NCBI GenBank assembly: GCA_015055865.1
Contig: SVHK01000015.1
Span: 1 to 37,629, forward strand
DNA: 37,629 nt
Source: Clostridiales bacterium
GTDB lineage: Bacteria; Bacillota; Clostridia; Christensenellales; Borkfalkiaceae
Direction of reading: 5' to 3'
Positions 33,127-37,629 of the stretch are shown one piece after another (positions within the stretch are counted from its first letter, which is position 1; each line of letters opens with the position of its first letter). The position numbers and the translations under genes were made by a program. The notes beneath the pieces were generated by a model. It saw only the letters and a list, made by a program, of their open reading frames with translations, was not told the DNA's origin and did no database searches.

Positions 33127-33630
33127 ATGTTTAATATCGTATTAGTTGAGCCAGAAATTCCGCAAAACGCGGGAAATATTGCAAGAACGTGCGCCGCAAC
33201 GGGGACAAAGTTGCATATGGTTCGTCCGCTTGGATTTGAAGTTTCGGATAAGTATTTGAAAAGGGCAGGGTTGGATTATTGGCATCTCGTCGATATTTCT
33301 TATTACGACAGTTTCGAAGAGCTTAAAGCGAAATACCCCGAAAGCAGATTTTTCTATTTCACGACCAAAGCTCGGCATCGGCATAGCGACGTTTCTTTTC
33401 AAGACGGGGATTTTCTAGTGTTTGGAAAAGAGACCAAAGGCTTGCCTGAAGAGCTGTTGATGAAAAACGAAGAAACGTGTTTGAGAATCCCTATGTTCGC
33501 GCCCGCGCGCTCGCTCAATTTAAGCAATTCGGTTGCGATTGCCGTGTACGAAGCGCTCCGTCAAACGGATTACGACGGTTTAAAAGAAGAAGGCGAGCTT
33601 CATCATCATAAGTGGGAAGAAGTGAAATAA
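33127..33630 (+). CDS. trmL: tRNA (cytidine/uridine-34 2'-O)-methyltransferase
   Basis: This SPOUT-family enzyme methylates the wobble base of certain leucine tRNAs using S-adenosylmethionine. The 167-residue protein has the family start MFNIVLVEPEIPQNAGNIARTCAATG, the FGKETKGLPEELL segment and the knot motif RIPMFAPARSLNLSNSVAIAVYEALRQ, which forms the AdoMet site. Full length. The AGTAGGAG site precedes ATG 33127. spoIIR follows after 67 bp, separated by a hairpin. Confidence 0.96.
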   Translation: MFNIVLVEPEIPQNAGNIARTCAATGTKLHMVRPLGFEVSDKYLKRAGLDYWHLVDISYYDSFEELKAKYPESRFFYFTTKARHRHSDVSFQDGDFLVFGKETKGLPEELLMKNEETCLRIPMFAPARSLNLSNSVAIAVYEALRQTDYDGLKEEGELHHHKWEEVK

Positions 33631-33638
33631 TTTTTTAA

Positions 33639-33697
33639 GTATATATTTTTAAAAATCAGTCAATAACTTTCGTGTAAAAACACGGAGGTTATTTTTT
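33639..33697 (+). promoter_or_regulatory. spoIIR leader: hairpin burying the ribosome binding site, with a sigma-F-like promoter
   Basis: A 14-bp stem with two G-U pairs (33662-33675 with 33680-33693, loop AAAA) contains the GGAGG of spoIIR in its 3' arm and is followed by six Ts, so it also looks like the terminator of trmL. GTATA (33639-33643), 15 bp and GTCAATAAC (33659-33667) partly match the sigma-F consensus (GTATA, then GGnnAnAnT). Initiation about seven bases later would fall near the end of the 5' arm and free the binding site. Confidence 0.6.
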
Positions 33698-34255
33698 ATG
33701 AAAAATTCTTGCATAATTTTTTTCTTGTCATTCATAATAATTTTAGCGAGCGTTTTCGCGTTCGGGAAGGAAGAAACCCAAAACGTAAACGGGTATTTGC
33801 GTATTCATATCCGCGCGAACTCTAATTTAGAAACGGACCAAAGCGTGAAATATCTCGTGCGCGACGGGATTGTGGAATATCTAACGCCCGTCGTGGCGGA
33901 ATGTAAAACGAAGGAAGAAGCGCAAAGGGCAATTACGGAAAGTTTAGACGAAGTTTCTTTGCTTGCGACGACGATTTTGCGTGAGAACGGGTATTCTTAT
34001 CAGGGTCAAGCTCTTTTAAAAAGGGAAAATTTCCCCACTCGCGTTTACGGAGAATACACTTTGCCCAACGGTGTGTACGACGCTTTAATCGTCGAGCTTG
34101 GCGAGGCGAAAGGGGATAATTGGTGGTGCGTGATTTATCCGCCTTTATGTTTTGCCGGCGGTAACCTTACGGCGGGCAATATCGTGTATAAGAGCAAAAT
34201 CGTTGAAATTATCAATGAATGGAAGAATAAAATGGGCGGGGTAGGTGCGCGTTGA
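33698..34255 (+). CDS. spoIIR: Stage II sporulation protein R
   Basis: SpoIIR is made in the forespore under sigma-F, secreted across the septum, and triggers SpoIIGA to process pro-sigma-E in the mother cell. The 185-residue protein has an N-terminal secretion signal (residues 1-22) and the family pattern LRIHIRANSNLETDQSVKYLVRDGIVEYL, FPTRVYGEYTLPNGVYDALIVELGEAKGDNWWCVIYPPLCF. Its GGAGG is buried in a leader hairpin (33662-33693). sleB and ypeB follow in the same direction, grouping an early sporulation signal with germination genes. Confidence 0.96.
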   Translation: MKNSCIIFFLSFIIILASVFAFGKEETQNVNGYLRIHIRANSNLETDQSVKYLVRDGIVEYLTPVVAECKTKEEAQRAITESLDEVSLLATTILRENGYSYQGQALLKRENFPTRVYGEYTLPNGVYDALIVELGEAKGDNWWCVIYPPLCFAGGNLTAGNIVYKSKIVEIINEWKNKMGGVGAR

Positions 34256-34312
34256 AAATTGAACGACGATAGCAGGGTTGCGTTGAAGTAAATGATTACA
34301 TAGGAGGAGAGT

Positions 34313-35062
34313 ATGAGAAAAAATGTAAAGAAGTACGCTTTACTTGGCGCAACCGTCGTTAGCGTCGCAATCGGAGTAGGCGTATTAAAAATGAACGACG
34401 AGAATAAATTCCCTACGCAAGCAGGGGGGTACGAATACAGCGTAACGACGGCGGTGCTCCGTCAAGGTTCGACGGGTAGCGAAGTCAAGGAAATGCAACG
34501 CAGATTAAAACAATGGGGGTATTATACGGGTAGCGTGGACGGCGTGTTTGGCGCAGCCACGAAAAAGGCGGTCGTTTCTTTTCAAAAGAAGAACGGTATT
34601 ACCGCCGACGGCGTGGTTGGACTTCAAACGTATAAAGCGCTCGGTATGACTTCCGCGTATAACGCGCTTTTGAATCAATCGGGAAATTCTTCTTCCGCAA
34701 GCGGTGTTTCCGATGCGGATTTATATTTGCTCGCAAGAACGATTTACGGCGAGGGTAGGGGCGAGCCTTATACGGGGCAAGTCGCTATCGGCGCGGTCGT
34801 GTTGAACCGAGTAAGAAGTCCGCAGTTCCCGAATACTATTTCGGGGGTAGTGTATCAACGCCACGCGTTTACCGCGGTTTCGGACGGACAAATCAATTTG
34901 ACACCCGACGATAAAGCGATGAAGGCGGCGAAGGACGCGTTGAACGGTTGGGACCCGACGGGCGGTGCGTTGTATTATTACAATCCTGCCGTCGCGACGA
35001 GCGCTTGGATATTCGATAGACAAACGATTACCGTAATCGGTAAGCACGTCTTTGCGATTTAA
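34313..35062 (+). CDS. sleB: Spore cortex-lytic enzyme SleB
   Basis: This lytic transglycosylase degrades muramic-lactam cortex peptidoglycan at germination. The 249-residue protein has an N-terminal signal/anchor (about 8-26), a peptidoglycan-binding type 1 domain at about 45-110 (LRQGSTGSEVKEMQRRL, then DGVFGAATKKAVVSFQ), a Ser/Gly linker and the catalytic Hydrolase_2 domain (about 138-249) with the active Glu in TIYGEGRGEPYTGQVAIGAVVLNRV. It has a very strong AGGAGGAG site. ypeB follows by 13 bp, the usual sleB-ypeB operon. Forespore (sigma-G) expression is expected, but no convincing sigma-G promoter was seen in the 57-bp spacer. Confidence 0.97.
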   Translation: MRKNVKKYALLGATVVSVAIGVGVLKMNDENKFPTQAGGYEYSVTTAVLRQGSTGSEVKEMQRRLKQWGYYTGSVDGVFGAATKKAVVSFQKKNGITADGVVGLQTYKALGMTSAYNALLNQSGNSSSASGVSDADLYLLARTIYGEGRGEPYTGQVAIGAVVLNRVRSPQFPNTISGVVYQRHAFTAVSDGQINLTPDDKAMKAAKDALNGWDPTGGALYYYNPAVATSAWIFDRQTITVIGKHVFAI

Positions 35063-35075
35063 AGGGGGAACGAGT

Positions 35076-36797
35076 ATGAAAGAAGAACAAGAAATTTCAA
35101 AGAATTTTTCGTCGGGCGCGGAAAAGGTAGAAACTATCGCGCAAGCGAACGTCGTTACGGGGCTTGACGGCGTGCCCGTAGGGTCGGGGTTTGAACAAAT
35201 CCCCACTGCGACCGTACCGGCAACTTTTGGCGTCGGTACGCCTATCGGCGAAGAAAAAAAGGATAAGGGAGAAGAACAAGTTTTGCTTGAAAGAGCAAGC
35301 AAAAGGGAATTATATAAAGAACGGGAACGCGCTCGCGCTCAGGAACGGATAAAAAGAGCCCAACTTAAAAAGGAACGCAAGGAAAACGCGAAAAATTCTC
35401 GAAAAAAGATGCAACCTAAAAACGGCAACGATAGTAACGGTAACGGCGGTAAAGATAGCGATAACGATAAAAACCATAGAAGACGTAAAAACGATTACGG
35501 GGGTTGGATTGCGGCGGTCGTCGCGTTGGGGGTAACTACGCTTACGCTCGGCGCGGTCGTAACGGCGGGCGCGATTGATATGAAAGAAACCAAACAAGGC
35601 ATTACCAACGCGTACCGTGGGAATTTATACGAGCTTACGAGTTTGATTGAGAACGTGGACGGGGATTTGGATAGAGTACGCGTATCAGCGTCGCCCGCGC
35701 AACAACAACGGATTTTGACCGATTTGCTCGTGCAAGCAAGATTGGCGGAAAGCGTTATTGAGAAATTACCCATTGACGCGCAAAACAACGGGAACGTAAC
35801 TTCTTTTATTAACCGTACCGCGTTCGTTTGCGAACATTTGCTTTCTAAACTCCGTAAAGGCGAAACGTTGGACGAGAAAGACCAAGAAGTTTTGGAAAAA
35901 CTCTACGAAACCAACCACCGCGTAAGGGGTATGATGGAAGATTTCATTGCAGACCTTCAAGACGAAGATTTGACGGAATATTTAAAGGGTAAGGGTGAAG
36001 ACAAATTCTCGCAAGCGATTCAAAACGTAGAAAACGCGACGATGGAAGAAAATCGCAATCCGACGTTTTCCGAACCGCCCGAAGTACGGGCAGGTGCAAC
36101 GCCGAAAGATAGTCAGGACGAAAAAATCAGTTCGGCAAAAGCGGAAGAGCTTTGCCGTGGATATTTTTCCGAATACGACGTGCAAAAAATCCGCTTTGAC
36201 GGAGAAACTGTTTCGAGAAAATTCCAAGCCTACAACTTCGTTTTAACCGATTCCAACGACGTGGAAATTTTTGCGCAAATTTCCGAAATGGACGGCTCGC
36301 TCATTTCGTTTGACTATTACGAATATTGTACTAAGCAAAATTTGGATATAGAAAATGCGAAAACGGTCGCGTTGAATTTTCTTGAAAAGATGGGTATGGA
36401 AAATATGACCGCGGTTAAGGTTTCGCAAACGGGCGCGACGGCTAGCTTTACGTTCTGCTACGAGCTCGACGGCGATTTGTTTTATCCCGATTCGGTAAAC
36501 GTCAAGGTTTGCGAAGAAAAGGGGGTAGTGGTCGGCTACAACGCGTCGGCATACCTTCGTCACCACAAAGAAAGAACGCCCCTTAAGCCTACCGTGTCAA
36601 TGACGAGCGCAAAAGAAAAATTACACGATAAACTTACGTTAGAAGGTAGCAAGGTCGCGTTGATTAACGTGAAAGGGCGCGAACGGGTCGCGTACGAGTT
36701 TATTTGTTCGTATAACGATGAAACTTATTTCGTCTATATCGACGGGAATACGGGCGAAGAAATTTCAATTTTAAACGCAAAAACGATAATGCGATAA
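35076..36797 (+). CDS. ypeB: Germination protein YpeB with long N-terminal extension
   Basis: YpeB is needed to hold SleB stable and inactive in the spore. The 573-residue protein is longer than the usual 450 or so. The first 140 residues are an extra cytoplasmic region: a low-complexity part, a charged helix (about 70-112, rich in Glu/Arg/Lys) and an Asn/Gly/Asp stretch. The membrane segment lies at about 143-165. The conserved YpeB body follows, with two C-terminal PepSY-like repeats (SSAKAEELCRGYF..., NAKTVALNFLEKMG...). The frame reaches a TTG at 35052 within sleB, but the ATG at 35076 has AAAGGGGG at good spacing. Confidence 0.93.
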   Translation: MKEEQEISKNFSSGAEKVETIAQANVVTGLDGVPVGSGFEQIPTATVPATFGVGTPIGEEKKDKGEEQVLLERASKRELYKERERARAQERIKRAQLKKERKENAKNSRKKMQPKNGNDSNGNGGKDSDNDKNHRRRKNDYGGWIAAVVALGVTTLTLGAVVTAGAIDMKETKQGITNAYRGNLYELTSLIENVDGDLDRVRVSASPAQQQRILTDLLVQARLAESVIEKLPIDAQNNGNVTSFINRTAFVCEHLLSKLRKGETLDEKDQEVLEKLYETNHRVRGMMEDFIADLQDEDLTEYLKGKGEDKFSQAIQNVENATMEENRNPTFSEPPEVRAGATPKDSQDEKISSAKAEELCRGYFSEYDVQKIRFDGETVSRKFQAYNFVLTDSNDVEIFAQISEMDGSLISFDYYEYCTKQNLDIENAKTVALNFLEKMGMENMTAVKVSQTGATASFTFCYELDGDLFYPDSVNVKVCEEKGVVVGYNASAYLRHHKERTPLKPTVSMTSAKEKLHDKLTLEGSKVALINVKGRERVAYEFICSYNDETYFVYIDGNTGEEISILNAKTIMR

Positions 36798-36820
36798 TTC
36801 AATTTTGATAATAATTTGTG

Positions 36821-36854
36821 AACGCCGTAGCAGATTTTTCGCTACGGCGTTTAT
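36821..36854 (+). terminator. Terminator of the sleB-ypeB operon
   Basis: An 11-bp stem (36821-36831 with 36841-36851), nine-base loop, and a short TTTAT tail. Confidence 0.8.
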
Positions 36855-36895
36855 ATCGTACGTTTGAAATTTTTTGAAAATTTTGCGAAAACCCC

Positions 36896-36924
36896 TTGAC
36901 GAACGGATTTTTTTATGCTAAAAT
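36896..36924 (+). promoter_or_regulatory. Promoter of the PerR-like gene
   Basis: TTGACG (36896-36901), 17 bp, TAAAAT (36919-36924). No convincing PerR or Fur box was found in the leader. Confidence 0.8.
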
Positions 36925-36972
36925 AGTATCGTAAATAATATTCAATCTCATTAACAAGAAAAGAAGGTACAT

Positions 36973-37359
36973 ATGCAAGAGAGACAAACGAAACAAAAAA
37001 CGGCGATATATGAAACGTTAAAGAGTTTAGACCATCCGACGGCGACGGAAGTATATACGAATTTGCAAGAGAGTTGTCCGTCGATTAGCAGGGCAACGGT
37101 GTTTAGAGTGCTTGGCGGATTTGCGCAAAGCGGTAGGGCATTGGAATTGCGATTAGCGGGGACGGACGTAAGGTACGATTACAACGTAGCTCCGCATTTT
37201 CACGTACATTGTCGTGGTTGCGGACGAGTGGCGGACGTGTTTTTGCCTGAACTTTTAGGGGTAGGCGAAGAAGTAAAGAGTGCGTGTGGATTCACGGTAG
37301 AAGGGGCGACGGTAGAATTTTTCGGGCGATGCGAGAGTTGTCGCGGAGAAGACGCGTAA
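36973..37359 (+). CDS. perR: Fur-family regulator, PerR type
   Basis: PerR senses hydrogen peroxide through iron-catalysed oxidation of His ligands and derepresses peroxide defence genes. The 128-residue protein has the winged helix with SISRATVFRVLGGF, the regulatory metal ligands His in DHPTATEVY, Asp in RYDYN, His-x-His in PHFHVH and Asp in RVADVF, plus the structural zinc pairs CRGC and CESC. Asp rather than Glu at the two acidic positions favours PerR over Fur. It is shorter than the usual 140-150 residues because the N-terminal helix is cut down, without the VRITPQR segment. Rubrerythrin nearby is a plausible target. Confidence 0.87.
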   Translation: MQERQTKQKTAIYETLKSLDHPTATEVYTNLQESCPSISRATVFRVLGGFAQSGRALELRLAGTDVRYDYNVAPHFHVHCRGCGRVADVFLPELLGVGEEVKSACGFTVEGATVEFFGRCESCRGEDA

Positions 37360-37395
37360 AGCGAATAAAAAATTTAATAAAGAGATAAAAAAGCG

Positions 37396-37424
37396 TTGAC
37401 ATTTTCCTGAAAAAGGGTTATAAT
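37396..37424 (+). promoter_or_regulatory. Consensus promoter of tRNA-Gly
   Basis: TTGACA (37396-37401), 17 bp, TATAAT (37419-37424), about ten bases before the mature tRNA. Confidence 0.9.
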
Positions 37425-37434
37425 GTTGACACTT

Positions 37435-37509
37435 GCAGGTGTCGCCTAGCGGTATGGCGGCAGCTTCCCAAGCTGTTCCCGGCGAGTTCGACTCTCGTCA
37501 CCTGCTCCA
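37435..37509 (+). tRNA. tRNA-Gly (anticodon CCC)
   Basis: The cloverleaf is complete. Acceptor GCAGGTG pairs with CACCTGC. D stem GCC/GGC. Anticodon stem GCAGC/GCTGT with loop TTCCCAA, anticodon CCC at 37467-37469. T stem GCGAG/CTCGT with loop TTCGACT. Discriminator T, and CCA is encoded. It reads the codon GGG. The transcript is monocistronic. Confidence 0.97.
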
Positions 37510-37516
37510 AATAAGA

Positions 37517-37552
37517 AACCTCTTTTGTCTACCACGACAAGAGAGGTTTTTT
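37517..37552 (+). terminator. Terminator of tRNA-Gly
   Basis: A 13-bp stem with one G-U pair (37517-37529 with 37536-37548), six-base loop, then six Ts. The remaining bases to the window end show no supported gene. Confidence 0.93.
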
Positions 37553-37629
37553 AATGCATTTTGGGCGAAAATACGGCAATTTACAGAAAAACAAGCATAA
37601 CACAGGCGTCAAAGAGGCAAACATGGCTT

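Noticed and set aside
36925-36972. PerR or Fur box in the leader of the PerR-like gene
   Set aside because: ATAATATTCAATCTCATTA has too little dyad symmetry.
37612-37629. Start of a further gene (AGAGG followed by ATG at 37623)
   Set aside because: Only two codons are visible and nothing supports them as coding.

Overview
The window looks like a chromosomal segment of an anaerobic, endospore-forming Clostridia-type Firmicute, probably an uncultured gut lineage. The lineage is inferred. The evidence for sporulation is direct: a SpoIIE-type phosphatase, SpoIIR, the cortex-lytic enzyme SleB and its partner YpeB. Rubrerythrin, a PerR-type regulator, a small 2[4Fe-4S] ferredoxin and formate-tetrahydrofolate ligase fit an anaerobe. 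Many promoters are close to the sigma-A consensus with a 17-bp spacer, most genes have strong GGAGG-type ribosome binding sites, and most transcription units end in clear intrinsic terminators. No rRNA, transposase, integrase or CRISPR array is visible.

Layout. 1-3 kb (minus): the first codons of an unidentified gene, spoIIE, and a MazF/NdoA-type RNase without an adjacent antitoxin. 3-10 kb (plus): fhs, an AT-rich putative lipoprotein, glnS, a CvpA-like membrane protein and a phospholipase D-like enzyme. 10-13 kb: dnaK and dnaJ without hrcA or grpE. 13-18 kb: a PH-domain membrane protein, an EF-G-like GTPase (minus), a NifS/IscS cysteine desulfurase and ferredoxin. 18-21.6 kb: a GPH-family sugar symporter converging on an XRE regulator plus PlsY-like acyltransferase pair (minus), then gap (minus). 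21.9-24.2 kb: a DUF1538 membrane protein followed by two PII-like proteins. 24.2-25.2 kb: fba (minus). 25.6-28.5 kb: rplM-rpsI, then an AbrB-like regulator with an ABC-2 exporter. 29-32 kb: a large surface protein and an acidic zinc-ribbon protein. 32-33 kb (minus): rubrerythrin followed by two very small genes. 33-37 kb (plus): trmL, spoIIR, sleB, ypeB, perR and tRNA-Gly(CCC).

The points most worth following are these. (i) A fused DUF1538 protein (a family with reported Na+/H+ antiporter activity) sits in a tight operon with two divergent PII-like proteins, which suggests a nucleotide-sensing transporter complex. (ii) The last 35 bp region of rpsI is exactly duplicated about 227 bp downstream, and each copy has its own terminator, as expected of the scar of an element that integrates at rpsI. 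(iii) A hairpin buries the spoIIR ribosome binding site, and a sigma-F-like promoter is placed so that its transcript would lack most of the 5' arm. (iv) Clear operator palindromes lie upstream of the XRE and AbrB regulators. (v) Two small genes of 40 and 49 codons follow rubrerythrin.
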